NCBI RefSeq assembly: GCF_012277275.1
Contig: NZ_CP051155.1
Location: 1,798,001-1,862,000, forward strand
DNA: 64,000 nt
Direction: 5' to 3'
Source of the DNA: Gephyromycinifex aptenodytis
GTDB taxonomy: Bacteria > Actinomycetota > Actinomycetes > Actinomycetales > Dermatophilaceae
Shown piece after piece: positions 26,251 through 35,066 of the stretch (positions within the stretch are counted from its first letter, which is position 1; every line of letters begins with the position of its first letter). The notes beneath the pieces were generated by a model. It saw nothing but the letters and a program-made list of their open reading frames with translations. It ran no database searches and was not told the DNA's origin. The position numbers and the translations under genes were made by a program.

Positions 26251-26481
26251 CGCCGCAGGCACAGGTCCCGGTCCAGACCTGGGCTCGGGTACCCACCGGC
26301 CCTGAGCTGGGCACCTCCGCTCGCCTCCAGGGGCCTGTCTGCCCCGGGGCCCCCGACAGCCCCGGTTGCGCAACCCGGGGGTGGGGGCGCGGCGGTGGAT
26401 CGCTCACCGACGATCGCCCGAAATGTTCCCTGCGCCGCCTTCGGTAAACTGATCCTTCCCCACGGCCAGAACGGAGCACCA

Positions 26482-28059
26482 ATGCAGACTGCGGCGGTCA
26501 TTCTGTCCGTCACCTTTGCGTTGGGATACCTGGCTTCACGGCTGCGGCTGCCCCCACTCGTGGGTTTCCTGGCCGCAGGGTTCGTGCTGAACGCGCTCGG
26601 GCTGCAGCAGGTACCGGTGGTGGATGTCCTGGCCGACCTCGGGGTGACCCTGCTGCTGTTCGGTATCGGGCTCAAGCTCGATATCCGCAGCCTGTTGGGC
26701 AAAGAGGTGTGGTTGACCGCAACCCTGCACATGTTCGCGAGCGTGGCCATCGCGATGGGGTTACTCGCAGCCCTGTCGTGGACCGGGATCGCGCTCCTGG
26801 CCGGAACATCGGCCGGGACCTGGGCGGTACTGGGTTTGGCGCTGTCCTTTTCCAGCACGGTCTTCGTGGTCAAAGTGCTTCAGGAACGCGGCCAGAGCCA
26901 CTCCTTCTACGGCCGGCTCGCTATTGGAATCCTGGTCATCCAGGACATCGTTGCGGTCGTCTTCCTCACCGGTTCCAGCGGCACGCTGCCGAGCCCGTGG
27001 GCGTTTGCCCTGGTGCTGTTGTGGCCCGGCGCACGCCTCTTCCGGCGCGTGTGGGGCCGGTTGGGGCACGGCGAGATGCAATCCCTCTTCGGCATTCTCA
27101 TGGCTTTGGTGCCCGGTTACCTGCTCTTCGACCTCGTAGGGCTCAAAGGTGACCTGGGGGCGTTGGTGGTCGGTTTGCTCCTAGCCAGCCACCCCTCCTC
27201 CTCGGAGCTGTCCCGGGCACTGTTCCACTTCAAGGAGTTGCTGCTGGTCGGGTTCTTCGTCTCTATCGGCCTGGCCGGTGGGCTCCCCTCCGGGGAAGAT
27301 GTCCGCCTCGCGCTGGCGCTGTTGTTGCTGCTGCCGATCAAGGCGGCGCTGTATGCGGTGCTGTTGTGGCTGATGCGGGTGCGTCACCGCACGAGTCTGC
27401 TGACGGCTTTCTCGCTCATGCAGTTCTCCGAGTTCGCCCTGATCGTGGTGGCGGTCGGTGCCGGCGCAGGGCTGGTCGAGCAGCGTTGGCTGCTCGTGGT
27501 CTCGGTGGCGCTGTCACTGAGCTTCGTGGCCTCGGCCGTGGTCAACGCACTAGGGCAACGATTCATCGAGCGGCTGGCTGCCCGCGCCCCCCGTCAGGAC
27601 CCGGCACGCCTACACCCGGAGGACCGTCCAGCCGACATCAGCGGCGCTGAGGTCATCGTGCTCGGCATGGGCCGGGTGGGACGCTCCGCCTACGACCGTC
27701 TCGTCGGCGAATACGGCATGAAGGTGACCGGGGTCGACACCGACAGCACCCGGGTGGAACGGCTCAGCGAAGAAGGGCGCTGCGTCGTCGAGGGCGACGC
27801 CAGCGATGCCGAGTTCTGGAACCGGCTGATCGGACGCGACACGGTGCGCTTCGCCGTCGTCGCGATGCCCCGTCACGGCGCCAATCTCTCTGCGGTGCGG
27901 GCGCTTCGTGAGGGTGGTTTCACCGGCCCGATCGCGGCGGTGGCCCGGTACAACGACGAGGTCGCTCAGGCACTCACGGACGGAGCTGACGCGGCGTTCA
28001 ACGTCTACACCGGGGCCGGCCTGGAACTGGCCGATCAGGTGATGCTGCACAAGCGTTGA
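26482..28059 (+). CDS. CPA2-family cation/proton antiporter with TrkA-N (RCK) domain
   Basis: A 525-residue KefB/KefC-like protein. About twelve helices cover residues 1-380, with the family motifs LLLFGIGLKLDI and FSSTVFVVKVLQERG. A cytosolic Rossmann domain starts near residue 393 (AEVIVLGMGRVGRSAYDRL, VTGVDTDSTRVERL) and would sense NAD(H) or another nucleotide. Such proteins exchange K+ or Na+ for H+ and control pH or osmotic state. The start MQTAAVIL was chosen for GGAG 7 bases upstream and because it begins the first helix. It appears to be a single-gene unit. Confidence 0.87.
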   Translation: MQTAAVILSVTFALGYLASRLRLPPLVGFLAAGFVLNALGLQQVPVVDVLADLGVTLLLFGIGLKLDIRSLLGKEVWLTATLHMFASVAIAMGLLAALSWTGIALLAGTSAGTWAVLGLALSFSSTVFVVKVLQERGQSHSFYGRLAIGILVIQDIVAVVFLTGSSGTLPSPWAFALVLLWPGARLFRRVWGRLGHGEMQSLFGILMALVPGYLLFDLVGLKGDLGALVVGLLLASHPSSSELSRALFHFKELLLVGFFVSIGLAGGLPSGEDVRLALALLLLLPIKAALYAVLLWLMRVRHRTSLLTAFSLMQFSEFALIVVAVGAGAGLVEQRWLLVVSVALSLSFVASAVVNALGQRFIERLAARAPRQDPARLHPEDRPADISGAEVIVLGMGRVGRSAYDRLVGEYGMKVTGVDTDSTRVERLSEEGRCVVEGDASDAEFWNRLIGRDTVRFAVVAMPRHGANLSAVRALREGGFTGPIAAVARYNDEVAQALTDGADAAFNVYTGAGLELADQVMLHKR

Positions 28060-28093
28060 CCACCGCTGGCGGCGCCCCGCACCCGGGGCAGTC

Positions 28094-28507
28094 CTACAGC
28101 AGTGAGTCCGGCCCGAGCAGCGCCAGTTCACGCCCCGCCAGGTAAGCCAACGCAAGATCGAGCAGTTCCCCGGAGACGGGGTTGCCGACCTGGCACGTCT
28201 CGTACGCGGTGTAAACGTCCTCCAGGTATTCGATGGAGACGTCCTCGCGGTCGCGCAGCGGTCCGACCATCCGGTCCGCGGCAAGCTGCAGCGCAAAGAA
28301 ACTCAGCAAGATCCCGCTCTCAGGCACGCTCTGCGGCAGTCGTTCCCCGGTGACGACATGCACAAGGTGCCGGTCGGAGTCGGTGAGGCTGTCCAGCTCC
28401 TCCTGCCCCACCCGCATCCAGCGCACATCCCCCGCGATGCCACGACCAAGGTGCAACGAGGCGGCCCACAGCAGTGGGCTCAAGTCGAATCCGACACTCA
28501 TCGTCAT
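28094..28507 (-). CDS. Hypothetical protein (137 aa, helical)
   Basis: No family recognised. The 137 residues are mainly helical and mildly acidic, with no membrane segment or signal peptide. The sequence includes LSPLLWAASLHLGRGIAG, a single Cys (ETCQVG) and a C-terminal LDLALAYLAGRELALLG. Composition is protein-like and GAGAGGA lies 5 bases before the first ATG. A second ATG two codons later is possible. The gene stands alone, convergent with the antiporter across 34 bp. Confidence 0.6.
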   Translation of the reverse strand: MTMSVGFDLSPLLWAASLHLGRGIAGDVRWMRVGQEELDSLTDSDRHLVHVVTGERLPQSVPESGILLSFFALQLAADRMVGPLRDREDVSIEYLEDVYTAYETCQVGNPVSGELLDLALAYLAGRELALLGPDSLL

Positions 28508-29174
28508 CGACGTCCTCTCTTCTCAGGGGCCTTCGGCGGCCGGTTGCGCACCTATCGGCAGGGCAGCGCCCAGCCTGAGGATGACTCTGCCTGCTGTCAT
28601 CGACCAAAGATCGTTGTGCAGCAACGAAGTTGGTCAATTTCGTACCAATGATCAGTCAAGAGCCGAGGCCCGAGGCTCCGACACGACTGCCGAGTGAACC
28701 CGAGCAGCCATCCGATGGTTCCCGGCGACGCGGCCCATACATAGTGATCCTCGCCACCATGCAGGCCCGCGCCGGGGGCCCTCATGCGCACCCCACCGCG
28801 GCGGGTGGGCTAGCTGGACTATGGCAGCAGCGGAATCCGCACCCAGGAGGCCTCGAGAGGTTCACGCTCAGGGCCCTGCCGGTAACCGGCTTAGCCCAGC
28901 CAGGACGAGTAGTCGGTAACGGCTGCGCTCCCCCTCACCGGTGGGACCAGCCTGCCCTGGGGCGGCGCACCCGAGCCCCACCCCGCGCGCGGACCGTCGC
29001 TTCGCCCGGCGCTCATCCACACACTTTCTCGGATACCCACCGGATAGCCGGGTTGTGCACGGTTCGTTGGACGTGGTCAGGGGTAACCGTTTGAATGGAG
29101 AGACAGCACTGGGGGCCGCACGACCACGAGACCCCACCTCGGAGTGCCCTCCGAGTACCGGCGAAGGAGATCGC
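28508..29174. other. Intergenic region, 667 bp, upstream of the TelA-PknG operon
   Basis: No convincing gene on either strand; the open frames here are Arg/Pro-rich shadows. It contains a 6-bp stem around 28792-28809 and a possible promoter near its right end (TTGGAC at 29067, TTGAAT at 29091, 18-bp spacer). The length suggests complex control of the operon that follows. Confidence 0.5.
29067..29096 (+). promoter_or_regulatory. Candidate promoter of the TelA-PknG operon
   Basis: TTGGAC and TTGAAT separated by 18 bp, 79 bp upstream of the telA start. The -35 is a good match and the -10 only fair. It is proposed from sequence and position alone. Confidence 0.3.
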
Positions 29175-30398
29175 ATGACCGAGCAGTTGCAGCCCCCGCC
29201 CGGGATGGAGGCGGCACCGCCGCTGACCCTCGAAGCGCCCGCGCCCGCCCAACCCATCGCAGCCACCGCCGCGCCGAAGATGGCCCCGGCGGTGCCGCCA
29301 GAGGCGCTCCCGGCCTTGGACGCCAAGGTCGAGGGGTACTTGTCGAGCCTGACCAGCGCAGCCCCCAAGTCCCCCGACTTCGAGCGGCGCGCCGCTGACG
29401 TACGCACCATGGGTGACGCCGACATCCGGGCCGCCGCCGAGACCTCCAACCGACTGTTGAAGTCCCCCGTCAAGGCGCTGAAGGAGGGGGCCGTCAGCCA
29501 GGAGAGCAAGGTCGGGGCCACCCTGCTGGAACTGCGCCGCACCGTGGAGGATCTGGACCCCAGCCAGGCCAAGGGTCCTAAGAAGCTGCTGGGAATGATC
29601 CCCTTCGGCGAAAAGGTCACCGACTACTTCCGCAAGTACGAGTCGGCTCAGGGTCACATCGACGGCATCCTGCATGCACTCAAGAGCGGCCAGGACGAGC
29701 TGCAGCGCGACAACGCGGCGCTCAACATGGAGAAGCAGAATCTGTGGGGCTCGATGGCCCGGCTCAACCAGTACGTCTACATCGCCGAGCGACTCGATGC
29801 GCGACTGACGGCCCAGATCGCCGAACTGGATACGACCGACCCCGAGCGGGCCAAGGCCATGCGCGAAGACGTGCTGTTCTATGTGCGCCAGAAGCACCAG
29901 GACCTGCTCACCCAGCTCGCCGTCTCGATCCAGAACTACCTGGCCATCGACATCGTCATCAAGAACAACATCGAGCTCATCAAGGGTGTCGATCGCGCTT
30001 CGACGACGACGGTCTCGGCGCTGCGCACCGCCGTCATCGTGGCCCAGGCCCTGAACAACCAGCGCCTCGTGCTCGAACAGATCACCGCCTTGAACACCAC
30101 GACGAGCAACCTCATCGAGCGCACCTCGGTGATGCTGCGCGATCAGTCGGTAGCCATTCAGGAGCAGGCCGCCAGCGCCACCATCGGGCTGCCCCAGTTG
30201 CAGGCCGCCTTCCAGAACATCTACGCGACCATGGACTCCATCGACGAGTTCAAGGTGCGCGCGCTGGACTCGATGGCCCAGACGATCGGGGTGTTGGAGA
30301 CCGAGGTCGACAAGTCCCGTTCCTACCTGGAACGGGTCAAGAAGACCGACGAGCGGCAAGCAACCGGCTCTTTGGACCTGGGGCTCGACAAGCTGTAA
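29175..30398 (+). CDS. telA: TelA-family (toxic anion resistance) protein
   Basis: A 407-residue soluble helical protein of the TelA family (PF05816), named for tellurite resistance but widespread in envelope and general stress responses. After a ~50-residue Pro/Ala-rich start, the conserved regions are KLLGMIPFGEKVTDYFRKYE, DNAALNMEKQNLWGSMARL and AIDIVIKNNIELIKGVDRAS, with long helices throughout. GAAGGAGA precedes the ATG. It opens a ten-gene run on one strand. TelA with an XpaC-like protein next to it is a recurrent pair in Gram-positive bacteria. Confidence 0.9.
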   Translation: MTEQLQPPPGMEAAPPLTLEAPAPAQPIAATAAPKMAPAVPPEALPALDAKVEGYLSSLTSAAPKSPDFERRAADVRTMGDADIRAAAETSNRLLKSPVKALKEGAVSQESKVGATLLELRRTVEDLDPSQAKGPKKLLGMIPFGEKVTDYFRKYESAQGHIDGILHALKSGQDELQRDNAALNMEKQNLWGSMARLNQYVYIAERLDARLTAQIAELDTTDPERAKAMREDVLFYVRQKHQDLLTQLAVSIQNYLAIDIVIKNNIELIKGVDRASTTTVSALRTAVIVAQALNNQRLVLEQITALNTTTSNLIERTSVMLRDQSVAIQEQAASATIGLPQLQAAFQNIYATMDSIDEFKVRALDSMAQTIGVLETEVDKSRSYLERVKKTDERQATGSLDLGLDKL

Positions 30399-30456
30399 AG
30401 CACGGTGGTGCCTCGCTTGGTGTGGGCGCGGACACGAACGGGAACGGAGACTACGG

Positions 30457-31140
30457 ATGGCGCTCGGCGATTTCCTCGCCCGCTTGGGTGGGCGCGGCGA
30501 AGAGCAGTCCGCGGAACTGGAACGCGAAAGCTATCCGGGCCCGCCCACTGCGGCAGACCTGCGCGCGGCTTTGGAACGCACGGAGGGTCTTGTGGACGGC
30601 GGCGCAGTCCCCTCCCCGGTGGTTGCCCGGGTTCGCCGAATCACTGCCGTGGTGCGCGACACCATCCCCCGACTGGAAGTCATCGGCACCGGCAGCGACC
30701 GCGGCTATTCAGTGATGGCTACCGCTACCGACTATCTGCCCGAAGCGGTGGGTGGCTACCTGCGTCTGCCGCGCCGCTTCGCCGACACCCGCCCCGTGGA
30801 CGGCGGCAAAACCTCCCTGATGGTGTTGGTCGATCAGCTCGATCTGCTCGGCGCCACCATGGACCAGGTCTTCGACGCGGTCTGCCGCGACGACGCCAAC
30901 GCCCTGGTAGTTCACGGACGGTTCCTGGCCGAGAAGTTCGGACATGCCTCCTCCGGCGGCCAGCTCGAAGTGAACCTCGAGGGCGCGGTGCCGCCGCCGC
31001 AGGAACTGCCTGGCAGCGCGGACAGTGCCGAAGCGCTGCCCGCCCCAGCCTTTGGGGACGGCGATGCCGACGACACCGCCCCAGCGGCGGATCCGGCGGC
31101 GATCGAACCGCTGGCCCCACCCGCGGGCTCTGCACGGTGA
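30457..31140 (+). CDS. XpaC-like protein, TelA partner
   Basis: A 227-residue soluble protein. The central part (YLPEAVGGYLRLPRRFAD, then MVLVDQLDLLGATMDQVFDA) resembles the XpaC/YceG-like proteins encoded next to TelA homologues, where a PE-x-L-x-x-Y-x-x-L segment is characteristic. The first 40 residues and the last 50 (Ala/Pro/Asp-rich) look disordered. Biochemical function is unknown. GGAG lies 7 bases before the ATG. It is 58 bp after telA and 46 bp before the AAA ATPase gene. Recognition is by pattern and context, so moderate. Confidence 0.6.
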   Translation: MALGDFLARLGGRGEEQSAELERESYPGPPTAADLRAALERTEGLVDGGAVPSPVVARVRRITAVVRDTIPRLEVIGTGSDRGYSVMATATDYLPEAVGGYLRLPRRFADTRPVDGGKTSLMVLVDQLDLLGATMDQVFDAVCRDDANALVVHGRFLAEKFGHASSGGQLEVNLEGAVPPPQELPGSADSAEALPAPAFGDGDADDTAPAADPAAIEPLAPPAGSAR

Positions 31141-31186
31141 ACCCCACCTTGCCTGCGTTCTACTTCCCTGCGGCTTCAGGAGCACG

Positions 31187-33010
31187 ATGAGCACCGATAA
31201 ACCCACCGGGGCCTCCCTGCCGGCAGCGCTGAACGCGCTGGTGGCCGTCGGTGTCGCGGCCGGACTGGACGAGAGCGCGGTGCGCGACGAGGGCCGCAAG
31301 CTCGCCGCCTCCGTGCTGGAGACCGCGCGTCCCTCGGGGGTGCACGTCGGCTGGCGCGAGGTGATGGGCGGGTCCGTTCAGGATTTCTTCGACGATGCCT
31401 CCCGCGGTCGCCGGTTCGCTTCCGGCCCGACGCCGCTGCTGGCCATCCTGACGGCGCAGAACCCGCACCATGCCGGCGCCTACGCGGCGGCGCTGACCGA
31501 GGTCGCCACCGCGGCCTGCACGATCGCCGGGGCTGGGCCGGAAGCGGTGGGCAAGGCGCACCTGTCGGCCCAGGCTCAATTGCAGACGGCGGGGGTGCAC
31601 ACCGGCGGCGATGCCACGGCGGGGCTGCTCCCGCCGCAACCGCTGTCGCCCACCCAGCCCGCAGGGGACGGCTCAAGCCTGGACCTGCAGCCCTCCCCTT
31701 CGTTCCCGACGCCGACGCTGACCGGTTCAGCCGTCCTGGATCAGCTCGGTGCCATCACCCGCGCCACCCGGGAACTGCTCGGCTCCCGCTTCCCCGGCGA
31801 AGCCCCCCGCCCTGATGCTGCGGGGTTTCCCGGCGCGGCCTCTGCCGCGCCCTATGACCCGATAACGCCGGGGATGCCATCGACGCCCTCCGGTTCACCG
31901 GACTCCTCAGGCGCGCCGCTGACGGGCAGCGCCCCTGGCCAGACCGCCAGCGCCGGGGAAGCTGCCACGCCCGCCCCCGCCACCGCTGCGCCCGAGAAGA
32001 GCGTGGAGGAATTGCTGACCGAGCTTGACGAACTCATCGGCCTGCGTCGGGTCAAGCGGGAAGTGCACAAACAGGTCGCCATGCTCAAGGTGGACGCCAA
32101 ACGGCGGGAGGCGGGGCTGAAGAATGCCACCCTCACCCGGCATCTGGTGTTCGTGGGCAACCCCGGCACCGGCAAGACCACGGTGGCCCGGTTGATCGGC
32201 GGGATTTATCACGCGCTCGGCATGCTCTCCACGGGCCAGTTGATCGAGGTGGACCGCTCCGAACTCGTCGCGGGCTACCTCGGCCAGACCGCAGCCAAGA
32301 CCGCAGAGGTCGTGCAGTCCGCGGTAGGCGGTGTGCTGTTCATCGACGAGGCCTACACCCTCACCGGGGATCAGTACGGGCAGGAGGCCGTGGACACGCT
32401 GGTCAAAGAGATGGAGGACAAGCGCGACGAACTCGTCGTCATCGTTGCGGGTTATCCCGCCCCGATGCAGCGCTTCATCGACACCAACCCCGGCCTGTCC
32501 AGTCGATTCCGCACCACGATCACCTTCGATGACTACAGCGACGATGAGATCACCGCGATCTTGCAGGCCTTGGCCCGCAAGAACGACTACGACCTGGCTG
32601 AGCCAGCCCTGACTCGATTCCGGGAGATCCTGGCGGCCACCCCGCGCGACGAGACCTTCGGTAATGGACGGTTCGCCCGCAACATGCTCGAAGGGGCCAT
32701 TGGGCGCCACGCCTGGCGCTTGCAGGACCTGCAGGACCCCAGCACCGAGCAACTGCGCACGATCGAGATGATCGATCTGGAAGAGCACGAAGACGAGGAC
32801 ACCAGCAGCCCGATCGAGGCCGCGCCGAACCAGGACCGCCGCCGCGAGCGCGCTGCCGCGGCCACCGGAGCAGGGCTGAGCGGCGACGACAGCAGCGAAC
32901 CGAGCACTGCTGGCGCGGTGACCGGCGCCATTGAGGCGGGCCAGATAGACCTCGCAGCACCGGCAAGCCAGGAGGCCGCGCGCAACAAGGACACCCAGGA
33001 GAGCCGATGA
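31187..33010 (+). CDS. AAA ATPase, CbxX/CfqX type, with long N-terminal region
   Basis: A 607-residue protein. Residues ~1-130 form a helical domain of unknown family, ~130-270 a Pro/Ala/Ser-rich linker, and ~270-530 a AAA+ module: GNPGTGKTTVARL (Walker A), GVLFIDEAYTL (Walker B) and SRFRTTITFDDYS (sensor/arginine-finger region). DELIGLRRVKREV is the N-linker typical of CbxX and of EccA-like ATPases. The last ~75 residues are acidic and low in complexity. Relatives remodel protein complexes; the target here is probably another product of the operon. AGGAG precedes the ATG by 4 bases. Confidence 0.85.
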   Translation: MSTDKPTGASLPAALNALVAVGVAAGLDESAVRDEGRKLAASVLETARPSGVHVGWREVMGGSVQDFFDDASRGRRFASGPTPLLAILTAQNPHHAGAYAAALTEVATAACTIAGAGPEAVGKAHLSAQAQLQTAGVHTGGDATAGLLPPQPLSPTQPAGDGSSLDLQPSPSFPTPTLTGSAVLDQLGAITRATRELLGSRFPGEAPRPDAAGFPGAASAAPYDPITPGMPSTPSGSPDSSGAPLTGSAPGQTASAGEAATPAPATAAPEKSVEELLTELDELIGLRRVKREVHKQVAMLKVDAKRREAGLKNATLTRHLVFVGNPGTGKTTVARLIGGIYHALGMLSTGQLIEVDRSELVAGYLGQTAAKTAEVVQSAVGGVLFIDEAYTLTGDQYGQEAVDTLVKEMEDKRDELVVIVAGYPAPMQRFIDTNPGLSSRFRTTITFDDYSDDEITAILQALARKNDYDLAEPALTRFREILAATPRDETFGNGRFARNMLEGAIGRHAWRLQDLQDPSTEQLRTIEMIDLEEHEDEDTSSPIEAAPNQDRRRERAAAATGAGLSGDDSSEPSTAGAVTGAIEAGQIDLAAPASQEAARNKDTQESR

Positions 33011-33948
33011 GCGGATCTTCACCCGCGGCGGGCATGGCCGCCCCGGCCCGACCCAGCACCGTCGCCACGCCCGCCTCGGCCAGTGTCTCCGCGCCCCGGG
33101 TCTCCCAGCAGCGCGTACCCCGAGTCCAACCCAGCACCACGGCCAGCCGGTTGCGGGTGCTGGGGGCGGCTTCGGTGCTCATCTGCACCCTTAACGGGGC
33201 CGCCGGCTACCTCACTCTGGACAGTGACGTGGCGAGCACTGCGGCGGCCGCCAGCGAGCAAGGCGAACGACTGGCCAGCCTGGACACCTCGGTGGACAAG
33301 CTGCGTTCCGAAACCGATGCCATCCTGGCCGGCGGCAAAGCGGCCACGGACACCTCTTCGAGTTACGACGCCGCCCTGTCCAGCTTGACCCGCGAGGTCA
33401 GTTATGCCTCCTCCAACGGCGAAGCCAATGCCGAGGAGTACGCCTCGATCCACGCCGCGCTCACCCGCTATGCCACCACCATCGAGCGGGCCCGGGTGGC
33501 GGCCGCAGCCGGCAAACCCACCACCGAACTCGCCCGAGACGCCGAGACCCTGCTGGCGCAGGACGTCCAGGCCCCGCTGGGACAGCTGCGCCAAAGCACG
33601 ACCGAACTGGCGGAACGCTCCCAGGCTGGTTCTGCAGCGCTGACCGGATTCCTTGGATTGACGACGCTGCTCAGCCTGCTGACTCTGATCGGCGGCTCCG
33701 GGTGGCTGGCGCTCAAGACCCACCGCATCATCAACCCGCCGCTGGTCGGGGCCATCTTGCTCAGCGCCGGAGTCTCCTCGGTGGCAGCCGCGAGCATCCC
33801 GGCAGCCGCGACGATCGCCCCCTACGTCGTAGCGCTGCGTGGCCTGGCCCACCTGCCTGCCGTCGGGCCGTTGCTGCTCCTAGGCGGCTTGGGTGCGGGC
33901 GCCTTGGCCTGGGGCGGCATTTCGCAACGGTTGAGGGAGTACCGATGA
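33007..33948 (+). CDS. Membrane protein with helical extracytoplasmic domain, sensor-like
   Basis: A 313-residue protein of no recognised family. It has a cytoplasmic Ser/Pro-rich start of ~45 residues and a first membrane helix (LRVLGAASVLICTLNGAAGYL). An Ala/Ser/Thr-rich helical region of ~130 residues without cysteines follows, then about four membrane helices (GFLGLTTLLSLLTLIGGSG and on). One N-terminal helix plus an extracytoplasmic helical bundle resembles a chemoreceptor-like sensor and recalls GlnX, the membrane partner of PknG in mycobacteria; this is inference from topology and context. It overlaps both the ATPase gene and the following gene by 4 bp. Confidence 0.7.
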   Translation: MSGSSPAAGMAAPARPSTVATPASASVSAPRVSQQRVPRVQPSTTASRLRVLGAASVLICTLNGAAGYLTLDSDVASTAAAASEQGERLASLDTSVDKLRSETDAILAGGKAATDTSSSYDAALSSLTREVSYASSNGEANAEEYASIHAALTRYATTIERARVAAAAGKPTTELARDAETLLAQDVQAPLGQLRQSTTELAERSQAGSAALTGFLGLTTLLSLLTLIGGSGWLALKTHRIINPPLVGAILLSAGVSSVAAASIPAAATIAPYVVALRGLAHLPAVGPLLLLGGLGAGALAWGGISQRLREYR

Positions 33949-35066
33949 GCTCACAGTTCGCGGTAGCACCGCAGGCGCCGGGATCGCTGGGCGATGACAT
34001 CCCCGCCCCGGAGCTGATGGCCTACCTGCAAGCGCTGGGCTCCTGGCGTGACCGGCGCCGTGGCGAGTTGGACCTGCTCGATGAGGCTTCCCTGCGGGCG
34101 CCCGATCGGGACGCTTTGACCGGCGACGTCCTGCTGTCGATGGCGTTGTGGAAGTCCGTCGCCGAACGACACGACCTCATCCTGGCTACCTGGGACTCCG
34201 GCCGAGTGCTGCCCGCGGACCGACGTCGTATTTCGACGCTCATCTGGGGGCGGCTGGACCACAAGGCGGGCGAAGGCAACGCCTTCGCCGTCTCGCTGCC
34301 TGAGGCGTGCCGACTCTCGGACTCACTTGCGTCCTCGTTGCGGGCCCGCCTGCACCTGGAAGGGTCCGAACCCGATGTGGCCCGGCGTATCCGCGACCTG
34401 CGCGCGGCGGTGGAACGGATCCGCGACTTGGTCGCCGACCTGCCGCGGCCGCGCCGCTCAACAGCCCAGGGAATTCTCGTCGACCTGGACCGGCGACTGG
34501 TGGACGTCACCGAGCGGGCACGGCGCGGGGCCGACGTCGGCGGACTGCTCGGGCCGCTGGACCTGGACACCGCCAAAGCCGAACGAGACCTCATCGTCGG
34601 TGCAGCGACCCGAACCCGCACCCGCGACGAACAGGTCCGGGCCCTGGAAAGCGTCGAAGACCTCGCCGCACGCGGCCAAGCGGTGCAGCGCCTGGCCGCA
34701 ACCTGCATCGCCCAGGTGCACCCAGCCCCCCGGTTCGCGGTACCGGACGTCACGGCTCTGGGCGAGCCCCCGGCCGAGCCGGAAGCGTTGACGGCCTATC
34801 TGAGCAAGTTGGCCAATGTCGCACGGGCGTTGGACGTCGCTCATTCGGCCTACGCCGGTGCGCTGGAACGCCGCGATGAACTGGCCGAGCAGATCAAGGC
34901 AGCCGTGCCGAGCTTGGCGGATCTCGGCGCTGGCCCGCAGGAAGATGCCGCCGAAATCCTGCGGCGCGCGCACGGCGTCCTGGCTGCCCAGCCCACCGAC
35001 CTCGTGCGGCTGAGCGCGTTGGCTGCCGCCGCGCGCGCTTACCTCAGCGCTGCAGGAGGCCACTGA
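33945..35066 (+). CDS. Hypothetical helical protein of the PknG operon
   Basis: A 373-residue soluble protein of unknown family. It is rich in Ala, Leu, Arg, Asp and Glu, with long amphipathic helices (for example VARRIRDLRAAVERIRDLVA) and no cysteines after position ~250 except one. No membrane segment or signal peptide is present. The start overlaps the membrane-protein stop by 4 bp and the stop overlaps the kinase start by one base, so it is made between sensor and kinase and may link them. Function cannot be named. Confidence 0.7.
   Translation: MSSQFAVAPQAPGSLGDDIPAPELMAYLQALGSWRDRRRGELDLLDEASLRAPDRDALTGDVLLSMALWKSVAERHDLILATWDSGRVLPADRRRISTLIWGRLDHKAGEGNAFAVSLPEACRLSDSLASSLRARLHLEGSEPDVARRIRDLRAAVERIRDLVADLPRPRRSTAQGILVDLDRRLVDVTERARRGADVGGLLGPLDLDTAKAERDLIVGAATRTRTRDEQVRALESVEDLAARGQAVQRLAATCIAQVHPAPRFAVPDVTALGEPPAEPEALTAYLSKLANVARALDVAHSAYAGALERRDELAEQIKAAVPSLADLGAGPQEDAAEILRRAHGVLAAQPTDLVRLSALAAAARAYLSAAGGH

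Noticed and set aside
28630-29094. 154-codon frame upstream of telA
   Set aside because: No ribosome site, low-complexity Arg/Pro/Gly composition, no recognisable motif.
29013-30359. A 448-codon open frame antisense to telA
   Set aside because: Shadow frame; the TelA reading has family motifs and a ribosome site.
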